DNA from: Macropodus opercularis
Taxonomy: Eukaryota; Chordata; Actinopteri; Anabantiformes; Osphronemidae
Direction: 5' to 3'
Length of the DNA: 64,000 bases
NCBI GenBank assembly: GCA_030770545.1
Contig: CM061102.1
Coordinates: 11,586,501-11,650,500, forward strand
Of the stretch, positions 22,977 to 35,374 are shown piece by piece. A model generated the notes under the pieces. It did no database searches. It was not told the DNA's origin and worked only from the letters and a program-made list of their open reading frames with translations. The position numbers were made by a program, and so were the translations under genes. Numbering within the stretch: position 1 is the stretch's first letter; each line of letters opens with the position of its first letter.

Positions 22977-24396
22977 AGTTTGGTTTTGGCCCTGACAGGA
23001 AGTGTGAATGGGGGGAGCTTGTCTTTCTACGTAATGTTTAGCTGTAATAACTTTAAAGCTACATGAGCCAAGAAAACACAGCAATTTTATCTATTTCCAA
23101 ATCTATCTCAAATTGGACAATGTCAGCTTTGTTTCGTCTGTGCTGAACACAGTGCAGGTTTCTAAAGTGAGGGCAGTTACCCATACTGAGAATATATGCA
23201 TGCAGCATGTAGTTACTGTAAGCAGGCAAGGATCGGACCATGGGGCCTACTGTAAGCCATAGTTTTACATTTGCAGCACTTAAATACAGGAAAAGCTGCA
23301 ACTGGAAGATCAGATCAACACAATTATAGAAAAGCACAAGTCATTTTTTTGGTCTTAACAGGATTAAGGCTATTTAGGCTTTAAATATGCCGTCTCATTG
23401 TCTTCATGCAGCGATCCATTAACTTGGAACAAAAGCAGAATGATTCGAGGACGGCTCTGCATTAATACAGCTACTGATGAGCCAAAGCCTGGAGACAGAC
23501 GTGTCTGATGACCGTTCATGCCATAATGTCCTTTGACTTTTGGCTAATTGTTTAACAGATCGCACTGCTTTTATGTAACTAGTCTTCTATAAACTGAATG
23601 CAGTGTATCATTTATATTAAATGGTGGCTTTTATTGATAATGTAAATAACAGTTTCAGTTTTTCGTAAACATGTTGTTGTGTATGTCATCTTGTGTTTGT
23701 GTGTGCTATAGCACACTTACTGCCTCACTTAAACATACATTATGTGTCTGAATAGAGAGAGGGGGGCAGTTTATGAGCAGAACAACCTTCATCCTGTCTC
23801 CTTGACTATTTCTAGAAATGTCACAGGCACAAGACATCACACTGTTGAAGGATCCTTCCAACTGCATTTTAGACAGGTTTTAAATGCACAGTACGAGGAA
23901 AAAAATACCAGCACAACACCATGAACACAGAGAGTTTGTTCTACTAAACAATGAGCAAAGTAACATCACTTTTGAGACGTTGCTTTTGCAAGTAATGCAA
24001 AATCCTAGTGTTTGTCATGATGGGAAGAAGAACTTGTGGTTTGCTGTTGGTAATGTATTGCTGGTTAGCCTTGATTTACCTTAGGTCAGAGGTTGTTCAC
24101 AATAACGCAGAAGTTTACTCTTCAGGTTAAATGAGTGTTTTTGCGTATTTTGTGTATCCATTTGTTTTTATCTGTTGCTTGTAACCTCCCGGTCCCTGTA
24201 TTTATACTCGACCCAACCCACATGAATACACTGCAGTCGCAAGTATAAACAATGATGGTTGGTGTAAAGACTTGATTGCTCTGGAGTGTTAGGTGGTATG
24301 AAGGTAGTTCTAAAGGCATAGATGTTAGATAAAGGTTATATGCCTTTATTTACTTGACCTTTCTTTGTTTTTTTTATTTTGTCCCCTCTAGACATC

Positions 24397-27300
24397 ATGT
24401 CTTCCAGAGAGCGTCGGACAGACGTCTACATAAAGGCAGAGCCGAGCAGTCCAGAAGGAGGTGGGGGAGGTCGGACCAGTCCTGGAGGGGCCTCGTCAGA
24501 CTCCTCTCAGAGCGGAGGAGGAGGAACCAGAGGAGACGGTGCTAAACGTTACTCCCCGCCACTCTACACACCAGCTCTGCGTTGCCACTTCAAAGATGAG
24601 GGAGGCGATGGGGCAGAAGAGAGCTCCACCGGAAATGGAGCAGGGCGCTGCAAGTACGCCCTGAGCACGCTGCCCAAGAGGCTGTGTTTAGTGTGTGGAG
24701 ATGTGGCTTCAGGTTACCACTATGGCGTGGCATCATGTGAGGCCTGCAAGGCATTCTTTAAGAGAACCATCCAAGGTGCGTGATATGGTAGCATTAAAGT
24801 TTTGCATTGCAGCAACAACTCGTCAACCTGTCTGCAAAATTACACAAACCATAATTATTTCATTTTTCCCCACACACGTGTTCACATACTCTGAACTCTA
24901 GGATTTAACGGAGGACTTTTTATTTACATACAGTAAGAACACAGTTAAACTAGTTTAAGCAGTGAGTATGGATTTTAATTGTTGTTTTGCACATTGGAAA
25001 ATACATTATTGCAAACTGTTTGCTCTCTTTCAACTTAAAGGCACTGAGCAATACTCTCTCCAGCTCTCACACCGTTGTTTATCACAACGGTGTAGCTTGT
25101 ATAGCTGAGCGTTAAAAAAACAAACAAAACTAAAACAAGGCGTCTCACAGTAACTACATGAAATTCTTTTTATTATCATCCTATTATGTCCAGTACTAAC
25201 CTGGAACCATTTGAAGTGTCCTGAATGACCTTACTGGCAATAGTGTCAGAGGAATACGTGAGTGACGAAGGACCCACATAATGTCCTAATGGTGTTATTG
25301 TTTAACATGCTTCAGTAACCTATCACTACAACCATCCCAGCATGTTTTTAATACACTACGTGTAGCTTAGCTCATGTGGTGTAAGCTTTGGTAATATTTG
25401 TTTATAAAAATGTTTGTATATTATCATTAATAATAGCTGCGTAATTTAACAACTCACTATAAATTGAGATTTTCTTTTTTTTTCTTTATAGGTAACATTG
25501 AATACAGTTGTCCAGCATCAAACGAGTGTGAGATTACCAAAAGGCGCAGAAAGGCTTGCCAGGCATGCCGCTTCACCAAGTGCCTCAAAGTAGGCATGCT
25601 GAAAGAGGGTGAGTGTGGATGTTTGCAAAAACATATCCTGTATGAAGGGGCCAGTGTTCATCATGTAAGCATAATTACTTCTCCATGTAGGAGTCCGTCT
25701 TGACAGGGTCCGGGGTGGAAGACAGAAGTACAAAAGGCGCCCAGAAGTAGAGAATGCAACGTACCAGAGTGCCCCTCTGCCACTGACCAAGGAAAATGAA
25801 AAAGGTGGGTTTTGCCCTCAGCTCAGCTTTTTTTTTTTTTGCCGTAAGCGCCTGCTTGCTGGTACCAGGCATTTAATTGACTTGGATTAATTCTTTGCTG
25901 GCAGAATGTGTGCAGTTACCTTGAGGTGCTTAGAACTTGCAAGAGAACACAATCAATGCTACAAACCCATGGGAAATGATTAGAAAACAGCACCATCTAC
26001 TGTAAATCAGTGGTACTGTGATTAGTGTCTGTACTTTCAGCCGTGCAAATTTATACAAATCTCAGTGACCTCAGGGCTTTTTTGATTGTGCATCTCACAA
26101 ATCACTTGTTTTGTGTCATTTCTTGCGACACAGGTTCCTCCAACATCATTGTGTCCCACCTCCTAGTGGCAGAGCCAGAAAAGTTATTTGCCATGCCTGA
26201 CCCCCTGCAGCCTGACACGGCCCAGCGGACTCTCACGACCCTTTGTGACCTTGCTGATCGTGAGCTGGTTGTGATCATTGGCTGGGCCAAACACATTCCA
26301 GGTAGGGGCTCTGGAGAGGAAGGTAAAACAAAGCGTGTGGAACACACAGTCAAACATGATCACATTAATTGAGTGGTTAAGTAGTAGTGGAGTTGCCAAA
26401 CTTTTACATACAACGAAACTGCTGGAATTCACCTATGTTTGCTGTATCAGTTGACACCAAAACACTCTGAACCTGTTAAAATGTCCTCCCCCTCTGTCCG
26501 TGTGGTCCCCTACAGGCTTTCTGTCGCTGTCCCTAGCTGACCAGATGTCTGTGCTGCAGTCAGTGTGGCTGGAGGTCCTGGTGCTGGGTGTAGCGTACCG
26601 CTCGCTGGGCTGTGAGGATGAGGTGGTGTTTGCAGAGGATTTTGTCCTTGATGAAGAGATGTCACGTGTTGCAGGACTGACCGAGCTAAATGCAGCAATT
26701 AGTCAACTTGCTCGGCGCTTCCGGGCACTGAATGTGGACCGGGAGGAGTTTGTCATGCTAAAAGCCATCGCACTCACTAACTCAGGTACTTACTGTATGC
26801 TTGTGTAGTTGGACTGTTGTGTGGAGTCTTTGCAATCAGCTTAGCATTGCTCAGCAGTTCTGATAACCAGTTTCTAAGAGGAAACCCTCCACGTGACTGT
26901 TAATCAGAAGCTACAATCAGTTTCCGAGTTGATGGCTTGTTGAGGCAGCTGTATGATCTTTGGAGACTGCAGTTTTTGCTGCACTGACATTTGTTTCTAA
27001 TCATTGGCTTCCCCCTATCGCGTCGTAATCTCAACATAACCCAATCTAGTTTGACAGCAGCACACTCCCCAAACGACTTCAAAGACACCTTAACTTTTCA
27101 ATTTCAGCCCAAAGGTGTGACAAAGACTTGTCTCAGTTGTCAGGCAATGATAAAACTGAAAAAATGTACGTTACGTTGTTACAAATGAGTCTCACTAGCC
27201 CTCAGCGGTGCCTTTGAGATTACTGTCAACAGCAGATAGAGTAGCATGTCCTGTTTGTGGTACAGATCCACTGTTTGTGTTCTAAACAGACTGACAATAG

Positions 27301-27646
27301 TTGGACAGATTTTTATTTGTATTTGTGTTGAGCTTAGGAAATTTACCCACTCTACACACTGACCTACCATGTGCCTCTTGCTGTTCTGTCAGACTCTGTT
27401 TACATCGAGGACATGGAGGCTGTGCAGAAGCTGCGGGATCTCCTCCACCAGGCCCTGCTGGAGCTGGAATGTCAGCGGCGCCCAGACGACCCTCAGCGGG
27501 CAGGACGCCTCCTTTTAACATTGCCTCTCCTCCGACAGACTGCTGGCCGTGCTCTCACCACCTTCTACAGCATCAAGACCCGTGGAGGTGTACCCATGCA
27601 CAAACTGTTCCTGGAGATGCTGGAAGCCATGATGGATTCTCCCTAA
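24397..27646 (+). CDS. esrra: Estrogen-related receptor alpha (orphan nuclear receptor NR3B1)
   Basis: Nuclear transcription factor that, with PGC-1 coactivators, drives mitochondrial and oxidative-metabolism genes through TNAAGGTCA sites. Coding exons: 24397-24775, 25492-25608, 25691-25804, 26134-26301, 26516-26785, 27393-27646 (TAA); 433 residues, human 423. The start MSSRERR lies five bases past an acceptor. N-terminus has YIKAEPSSP (11-19), matching the phospho-dependent sumoylation motif (Lys13, Ser18-Pro19 here). DNA-binding domain about 97-165: first finger CLVCGDVASGYHYG, P-box CEACKA, second finger CPASNECEITKRRR, then the T/A-box region VRLDRVRGGRQKYKRRPE. Ligand-binding domain from about 205 (VSHLLVAEPEKLFAMPDP) to the AF-2 helix KLFLEMLEAMM at the C-terminus. 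The P-box and the YIKAEP start separate it from estrogen receptors; its place next to kcnk4 supports alpha over beta or gamma. Confidence 0.97.
25069..25093. repeat. Perfect 10-bp hairpin in the first coding intron of esrra
   Basis: ACACCGTTGT and its exact reverse complement ACAACGGTGT are separated by the 5-base loop TTATC. The stem ends abruptly on both sides. The role is unknown: it could be chance, a small foldback element or an intronic structure. Confidence 0.7.
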
Positions 27647-30450
27647 AGCGGGAAACAACAGAGGCAAAAAGGATGCGGGAAAAGACCCAGCGGAGATCTA
27701 GTCTTCAACAGTACTTGATGAGGAAAGAAAGACTTTATTAGAGAGTTGATGAGGGAAATGATCATTTTACCCTTCAGGCTACATGAAGAAAATTGGAAAA
27801 GAGAATTGACATCTAGTATCCTGAAGTGGGAGTTGCTCCTTTACTTTAGGATGTAACTGCCAAACGTTGGTATAAGGCTCAAAGATCCAAGAGTGAAAAC
27901 ATTTAACTTTAATGTCAGAATACTTCCGTTTTAAGTACTTTCATGGTGTTCCATCACAAAATTAATCTGCAGTTGCGTAACCACTGAAGAACAACGTTGT
28001 GGTACTCAAGAACAGACTGTAATGATGTGGCTTTTGAACTTCATAAAATAATGCAACGTCTACTTATGAAAGCCATAATGACATAACCAGATAAAGACTC
28101 AACGCTCTAGTATGGGGTCAGAGTGACATGCACACGGAGTGCTTGTATTCACTGTAGTTCAGTGTGCCGTTGTAGGCAAATTATTTGGAATTACTTGCAA
28201 TATGTTATAAGCAATATAACGAGTGATTATTGCCACGTTTTAAATGTGGATAAAAAGGTGACACATCTACTTCTGTGTGTGATCAGTAGTTCTCCACTCT
28301 CAGGACCCCTAATGCTGTACGCCCGGAGATTTAGACTCGTCGTAGGAGAGGAAAGCAGCAGCACTTACAGGGGTTGAACTGGAGTAGGGGAACTAGTGGT
28401 GTACATAATAGGTGCAGGATTCTTTATAGAAGGTTGTGCAATTGACTTGTAGTCCAGTAAAGGTGCATTTAAGGACTGTGCGCTCTATCTGGAAGGTAAT
28501 ACGTTCAGTGTTTTATGTGTGTCCTATTGGCACACATGCTGGCTTACAAACAGAGTGTGTCCATACATGTGCAGTCAAGACCAACGAGCTACATCGAGAT
28601 CAGGGAAGAATAAAAATCTGACATTAAAGCCAGTTTGGCAGCATCAGTGGTGAGAAAATAAAAACATACGCCTCATTTGCTTTTTTATATAATCCTCCCC
28701 TAGATCTACCCACTATTTTCTGATTTATTTGACCTGTAATCTGTAACACTAATCCATATGTATGATTGATAGGTTTATAAGGGTTTGCTGCCTTTTCCGC
28801 AGCTGTGAAGATCGTTGCATAAGAGATCTCAGATGTTTCTACGCAAGATCCTAGCTTTGTGTATATGTGTAAAAACCTGCCCGTGAAGGGCTCACAGCAA
28901 CAAGAAATGCAACTAATTCAGCATCTTCCTTACGGATGTTGAAAACTTGTCTGAAAACATCCTGAAAGTCATTGGTCAGCAGGTTTGTATACCGACAGTA
29001 TACGATCACTATAGTAAGCTTCACGCGCGATGCAGAGCTACCTAAAAGTAACACGTAGTGGCCAGAGGGTCGTTAATCTTTTAGCCATGTACAGTTCCAT
29101 TAAAATAAACAGAAACATGCAATTTATAGTGGAACATAATAAAGCCAGCAAATGTGATCCGAATTGCCCATTACAATTATATTTGTGCAGCTCACAGTGT
29201 GTTGACATTTGTAAAGACTTGAAATGTGCTTTTTCATACATTTTTACTTTTTAGGACTTAGGGTATTTTATTGACATTGTGGCCGGTGTGGGGTTGGAAT
29301 GGAGCTTTTGAATCATGGTATACTGAATGCAAAGTTTTTTTAATGTAAGCATTTGTGTGTTTTCGGGAACTGATTGTCTTTTGGGGAACAATTTCCGTGG
29401 CTCTATAGATCCAGCAGCAGCATGGTGAGGCTACAGAGGGCTACCTCAGGAGGCAGAGAAAGCCATTGAATGTCCTGCAGTTGTGCAAACACCTGAAATG
29501 ATGTTTTCTTTCTGTCTTTCTTATTCTAAGGTGTATATGGCTCAGTAATGTGCTTTATAAGATGCCTCGTGGTACAAAGCGTCTCACACTGGAGGGCAGG
29601 CTTATAGCTGACGTGGTTTCACAGGTTTAATGGTGCAGCTTGAAAACGATAGAGGTCATTAGCAGCAGTTCAAACTGAAAACGGTTCAATGTTGTAACGT
29701 GTATTATTTCTGCAACAGCCAGCCTGGTGGAGCAGGGAATGACTTGTCTGGCGGCGTTTGGTTCGTTTGTTACAGCTTTGATGTTCCAGTCGTCTAAAAT
29801 GTTTTGGTCTGTGATTTCTTCACTCGTTTCTCAAGTAGTAAATAAGAATTCTGATGCGAACAAATAAACATAGGAACGCTGGTTGAGAGCTGTTAAAGTT
29901 TTGTTTTTTACATTTGGGTACTTTTTATTTTCATTAGCATACAGATGTTTTAGGTACATGGGCTTAGGGTGAAGGCAGGGTCATTTGCCGTGTCTCTGTC
30001 TATTACACAGTCATTTGTAGTTTCTATTAAATGTGCAAATTAATATAAATGAGCAATACAATAAATTACCAAACCTCACATTTCCTTGTATAGCCACACT
30101 GTACATTTAACATTGCCAGTTATAATGAAAAATAGCTACTAAACGTTATATTATTTAGAAGTTCAAATCAATGTTTGTATTTTGAAAGACTATTTAAATG
30201 ATTAAATTCTATTTTTTACTCAATTTACTGTTGTTTGTTGACACTGCTTTATTTTTGTGTGTGGTATTGGCTGTGAATCTCTGTGTGTAGGCCTTTTGTT
30301 TCCATTTAAATAAAACAGTTTGATGTCCTTGTCTAAACATGTCCACATGAAAATCACTGTGAAATAAGTGATATTTACCACTGTGTGATCAAGCAGGGAG
30401 TGGATTATTGTAGGTGCTTTGTGTTGTGGAATAAACGGACACACCAACAC
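27647..30450 (+). other. esrra 3' untranslated region and downstream intergenic DNA
   Basis: AT-rich, with no convincing ORF on either strand. Several AATAAA hexamers occur (near 28610, 28655, 29868, 30062, 30305 and 30431), so the 3' end of esrra cannot be fixed. In human, TRMT112 lies between ESRRA and PRDX5; no sequence resembling it was seen here. Confidence 0.45.
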
Positions 30451-30955
30451 CACATATCATTTAGTGTCATCTCTTCGCGTGGATGTTTGTATTTGTATTA
30501 GACATTAGATATTAAACAACAGCAGATGATCTGGGACAGTCACACTGTCCATGGTGGTTTTAATTGACTGTACAGGTTGCTCTGCCTCAATAAGCCAGAC
30601 TTTGCGTTAAGCGCTGCCCTCACCTGTGGCTGCAGGTGTCAGGGACCAGCGGAAGTTATACTAAATCACATCACTGTTAACTGTGTAACATTAGGTCTCC
30701 AGCTGTTTTATCTGGCCTGATACTTTATAAGCAAGTTAGTAATGACAGATAATTTGTCTATAGCCATGATAACTAAGGTTTAACGCCAAGCACCTTAGAC
30801 ATGTGGTTTGCTGCTGACGTTAGCAGATGGCGCAGTAAATGAAGATTTAGCAGGGCCCAGATCTGGAGGCGAAGATAAGCCCCAGTAGCTCAGACCGATG
30901 TGGGACACCGCTGCCCCGGTGGATTGACCGGTGACAGGCTGGGTGTGAGCGGGTC

Positions 30956-31021
30956 ATGGCGCAGAGACGCCACACGGGGCAGCGCGTCCTCCAACGCCCA
31001 GCCCGTAGCGCCGCCCGCTAA
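30956..31021 (+). other. Upstream ORF in the prdx5 leader
   Basis: ATG at 30956 opens a 21-codon Arg-rich frame (MAQRRHTGQRVLQRP...) ending in TAA at 31021, 17 bases before the prdx5 ATG and out of frame with it. If transcription starts upstream, this could limit translation of the long form. Whether it lies in the mature transcript is unknown. Confidence 0.35.
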
Positions 31022-31038
31022 AGCTGCGGCCAGTCCCC

Positions 31039-32547
31039 ATGATCAGCTCCCGTCTCCGGCTGGGCGTCAGGCTGCTGCGCACTTCTCCCGGCGTCAAAAT
31101 GCCCATTCAGGTACGATCTGCCCGCATTTACGCCGCGTCAGCTGCCGGTGCCACGGCTTCAATGCAGGGACGAGTTTGTTACACGTTGGTGCGGATCAGC
31201 CTCCTGCCTGTAGTTTGTGCGCCGTGTGTTGGAGGCGTCGCCATGACGGTCGCATCAGGGCCATAAAACAGTTTATGACGCCGAGGCGTGGCTCTGCTTC
31301 ACCTGCAGCGCTGGACTGAAATGGACGGTTATGAGTTAGTGATGAACTTACGGTGTGACGCCATGTCTCTGTTTCAGCTTATTGTTGTATTAGTGTAACA
31401 CGTAAAACTTGTTCTACCAACAAAGCGCTGACGGTTATGACACAGTGTCTTCATTCCACCGCGGCGCCAGGTTCAGGTATTCACTTATTTAACACCGACG
31501 CCCAAGCTTTCTAGCACTGATTGATTAATAAACCTGTGCCTCATTTGTCAAATTGTGGGTTTTGCATAATATTAAATGGGTCTGTTGAAGCAGAGTCCCT
31601 CTTAAATGATGTTATGTCGCCCTCTAGTGGTCACTGGCTAATTATTTCGTTTTTCTAATTGGACAGTTCTCGTTATACCTATAGTATGATTTTGGTTGCA
31701 TCCATGTTCCCCATCAGGCTGGTGAACGTCTCCCCGCAGTGGATGTCCAGGAGGGGGAGCCTGGAAATAAGGTGGCTATGGATCAGCTCTTCAAGGGGAA
31801 GAGGGGCGTCCTCTTTGCTGTCCCTGGTGCTTTTACTCCTGGCTGTTCCAAGGTGAGACTGCACCGTTGGCTCTGCTTGCTGTGCTTTGTGGCCGATGAT
31901 GCTTCATGTCCCACCGTTGTTTCAGACTCACCTTCCAGGTTTCGTGCAGCAGGCTGATGACCTGAGGGGTAAAGGTGTACAGGAGGTCGCATGCATTTCT
32001 GTCAACGATGCATTCGTCATGGCTGCATGGGGAAAGGAGCACGGAGCAGATGGCAAGGTGTGGAACCATTCCAGAAACACTTTTGTTATACTGGTCCAGA
32101 TGTCAGTTCAGTACGTTGTTACATGTTGCCTGCAGTGGCCTAGGTTTCCCTCACTGCAACTTTATTCTGCAGGTTCGAATGCTGGCTGACCCAACTGGAG
32201 CATTTACTAAAGTAAAACTAAACATTTCATTTATTCAAGTTCTGGCTGAATATTTGTGAATGTGTACTCTATGGTTTTTATTCTCTCTGTTTCTTAGGCA
32301 GTTGACCTGTTACTTGACAGTGATCAGCTTGTGCAGGTACTTGGGAACAAGCGATCTAAGAGGTATGTTTTATGTATTTGTTTTCAATTCATTGTCCAAT
32401 GTGTATGTTCATAACTGTTTATACCCCCTTGTTGTGTTTAGATATGTTATGTTGGTGGAAGATGGAGTTGTGAAGAAGATCAACGTGGAGCCTGACGGCA
32501 CTGGGCTGACCTGCAGCCTGGCTTCCAGTATTCTGTCAGAGCTCTAA
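31039..32547 (+). CDS. prdx5: Peroxiredoxin 5 (atypical 2-Cys thioredoxin peroxidase)
   Basis: Reduces hydrogen peroxide, alkyl hydroperoxides and peroxynitrite with electrons from thioredoxin; mitochondrial, cytosolic and peroxisomal in mammals. Exons: 31039-31110, 31718-31852, 31926-32057, 32173-32211, 32298-32362, 32442-32547 (TAA); 182 residues. The first 20 residues, MISSRLRLGVRLLRTSPGVK, are Arg-rich without acidic residues and suit a mitochondrial presequence; Met21 (MPIQ) could start a cytosolic form, as in mammals. Peroxidatic Cys lies in PGAFTPGCSK, the resolving Cys in GTGLTCSL, and a third conserved Cys in VACISVNDAF. The C-terminus is SEL where human ends in the peroxisomal signal SQL. 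The exon 1 region is CpG-rich. A poly(A)-signal variant ATTAAA occurs at 32861-32866. Downstream neighbour of esrra, as in human. Confidence 0.96.
31616..31636 (-). promoter_or_regulatory. CTCF-like motif in prdx5 intron 1, minus orientation
   Basis: The minus strand reads GACCACTAGAGGGCGAC, a good match to the CTCF core. It points toward the two plus-orientation motifs at 15983 and 16320, with esrra between. Motif reading only. Confidence 0.4.
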
Positions 32548-32869
32548 GCGTTTTCACACCTCTCTTAAACTCCAAAACCTGAGTTTAATTTAAGCGTTGC
32601 GCTACCAAAGCCAAGTACAAGCTGTTACAAACCTTTCCCTTTTTCCAAAGATGGATAGAAATGCCATATGGATTCTAGTTTAAAAATGCTGGAATTTAAT
32701 TAATGCGCACAATTATGACACGAATGGCATTTACATAGTAACTATATATCATAACATGTAGAGTAGATGATATTAACCCTGAAAGCAATAATACATTTTT
32801 CCTCTACTGCACATATTATATAGTGTGTGTCTATAAAATATGTCCTATGCACTGCTTACAATTAAAGAT

Positions 32870-33390
32870 GAATAAGGCGAAGCACAATTTTTTTCCTTCT
32901 CATAGTCGACACAAAGTAAACATGCATTAAACCAAACTCAGAAGATGGTCATTGTTGGAGATAATGTTGTGGTGTATTACCTTGTATGTTGACAGCAGGT
33001 GTCAGGGAAAATGATCTACATCACTATGAAAGGTAGTAGTGTCCTTGAAAAATGTTTATGTTGCACACATTTCAATTCAAAGATCATTTTCAACATTATA
33101 AGCTCATATTAGAGATGTTCAGTTTCTTACAATGGAAAGTGGATGATGGCAGCGATTGTGTGAAATGAAATAGTTACATGCATAGGAGGCCTGTTGTTAA
33201 AGTTGCTTTTAACGACAACAAAGTCAATATCATGCAAGCGAACTTGCATCATCAGAGGAAACCACAAGTTGCCATAGTGGGAGGTTCTTTCCTCAGAGCA
33301 ACTGGTTCAGTTGGTACGATCTCCTGCAAGACTTCAATCTGGGCACAACGGATTTAAGGTTTGACCTTTGACTTACGGACGCATTGCATT
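32870..33390. other. Intergenic prdx5-banf1, no gene seen
   Basis: AT-rich sequence without recognisable coding potential. Near the right end there is a TTTGACCTTTGACTT nuclear-receptor-like direct repeat (about 33360-33374), just before the CpG-rich banf1 first exon. Confidence 0.4.
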
Positions 33391-33399
33391 GTGGTCGCC

Positions 33400-33480
33400 G
33401 CCGGTTGTTGGAGAGAAACAGAGACCGTACGAGTCTGTAGCAAACCACAGCAACACAGCCTGGAAAAGACTTTCATTAAG
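33400..33480 (+). promoter_or_regulatory. Candidate promoter and noncoding first exon of banf1
   Basis: A CpG-enriched stretch ends in TTCATTAAG|GTAACG, a fair splice donor at 33480/33481. The banf1 coding exon begins at an acceptor (CTCCTTTAG, exon from 34298) 27 bases before its ATG, so a noncoding first exon is required, and this is the best candidate. CpG-rich DNA continues to about 34170. The transcription start is not determined. Confidence 0.45.
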
Positions 33481-34324
33481 GTAACGCACAGCCATACTTT
33501 TTCTTTGTCTGTTGCGTTTCTCGTAAGCAAGATGTAGTCAAACGATAACGAGCGTTAATTAGCAGCAACGCAGTAGCTAGCGAGGAAGCAATATTAGCGT
33601 AATGTAGGCGCCTAAAATGCCCGTGTCACAACTTTGCAACTTTACTCTGCTCTTTCGGTCAGCGCTGTCGCCACAACTCTAGCTTTATATACCACCACTG
33701 TGGGGAGGTTTGAACATAACATAAGGTTAAAACAGCGAACACATGAACACAGCCGACTCGTGTACAAGTAAGCAGCCTGCGCGAAGAGCAGCAACTTAGC
33801 GCCATGCTAGCTGAAGCTGTTAGCCGTGGAATGCCCTGCGCGCGCAATTCAACAGCCGTACTGATGCTAACCATGATGCGGAGCTAGCTAAGCTCAGCGC
33901 TGCTCAGTTGCTCGGCGAGGGTAAACACGAGCGATCGAAGTGGTCTAGAGCTGGCAAACTTCAGTTCCAGGTCAAAGTCTGAACGACGGGCGTTAACTCC
34001 GTTTTTCTAGGCAACATACAATATAGCGAAACGACTGAAGCGGTTTAAAGACGCAGTATCGCTTGCGTTTTGGAGTATGTAGCTCATCCAGTCTGAAACG
34101 AAACTGACTTTGAAAGAGATAAAAGTGCGGAAGAAACGCTCGAACACGTATTAACACCCGGGGCGCGTACGGTCACCCACAGACATTTGTGGTTTGTGTG
34201 AAATGCTAGGACCAGGTACCAAACATTAAGCAAAATGGTTGTTGTTGTTAGTATAATACAATCTGCCTTTTCCTTCTTCTTGTTACGTCTCCTTTAGTGA
34301 TCTGTGACAGCCCGGAAAGCAACC

Positions 34325-35374
34325 ATGTCCTCGACATCCCAAAAACACAAAGACTTTGTTGCTGAGCCCATGGGGGAGAAGCCTGTTATGGCGCTTGCAG
34401 GCATTGGAGATGTTCTGGGCAAAAGGCTGGAGGAGAAAGGCTTTGACAAGGTAATTTTTCATTTCTCTTTACATATGCATTATAAATAAATGTAGAATAT
34501 CTAACACAAGAAATGCACCATGCACAACAAGAACAGAGCCGTCTTAATCTGTGGTATTAGTACTAAAGTGTAGGTTTGTCAAAGAGCAGCGATCAATAGT
34601 CAAAAGAAAAATCTACACTGCCAGAGTTGCATCCAGTAGAATTGTCAATTTACTGTCAAAATCAAAGTAAGGTTAATGCAAGGACCTCTTCACTTTCATT
34701 GTTAGAAGTTTCATCATCTCTGTGGAGGCTTTGTGGGATTCAATTTGGAACATTGCATCACAAAGTAGTGTGCAGTCCTGTAGTAATATTTATTCATGCA
34801 AAACACTGTACGCTAAGTGTAAATGTATGGAATAATCCATTTTTAGTAATGGAGTCATTCAAGTTACTCATGCACTCATTTCAGCCCTACATGTTCTCTG
34901 GGCCTTGTTTTAAAAGAGTTGCTCTAATATTTAGCCTCCAGATGTCACTATTCTGAGTTGTTTGAAGTCTTAAAGTTTGGAAACATGAGAAAACTTTGTC
35001 TGGGCACCACCTGTACAATGTTTTTTTTCTCTTCATTTTATTGAAGAAAAACAACATCTTATAAATTGTACATGTATCTGGAAATCATTTTGTCAGTGTA
35101 CGTAATTGTCTGCCGTGTCTTCCTCATTCCACTGTAGCCTGTCAAAAAAAAAAAAAACTAACAACTCCACATTCCAATAATCTTTTTATGTCTTTGTTTT
35201 TTTTAATGTTTATCTCTGCATCCACAGGCGTATGTTGTCCTTGGGCAATTTTTAGTGCTAAAAAAAGATGAGGAGCTTTTCCGGGACTGGCTGAAGGACA
35301 CTTGTGGAGCAAATTCCAAACAGCAAGGTGACTGCTATGGCTGTCTCAAAGAATGGTGTGATGCCTTCTTATAA
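34325..35374 (+). CDS. banf1: Barrier-to-autointegration factor (BAF)
   Basis: Small dimeric DNA-bridging protein at the nuclear lamina and chromatin; it binds double-stranded DNA and LEM-domain proteins, helps the nuclear envelope reassemble after mitosis and shields cytosolic DNA. Coding exons 34325-34450 and 35228-35374 (TAA); 90 residues, human 89. The start MSSTSQKHKDFVAEPMG matches human MTTSQKHRDFVAEPMG with one added residue. The helix-hairpin-helix segment LAGIGDVLGKRLEEKGFDK and the C-terminal core VVLGQFLVLKKDEELF to EWCDAFL are all present. Introns fall in the usual place. AATAAA lies near 36397. It converges with gng3, encoded on the opposite strand about 3 kb further on. Confidence 0.97.

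Noticed and set aside
28000..30850. Expected location of trmt112 between esrra and prdx5
   Set aside because: Searched by eye on both strands for the TRMT112 pattern and found nothing; the gene appears to be elsewhere in this genome.
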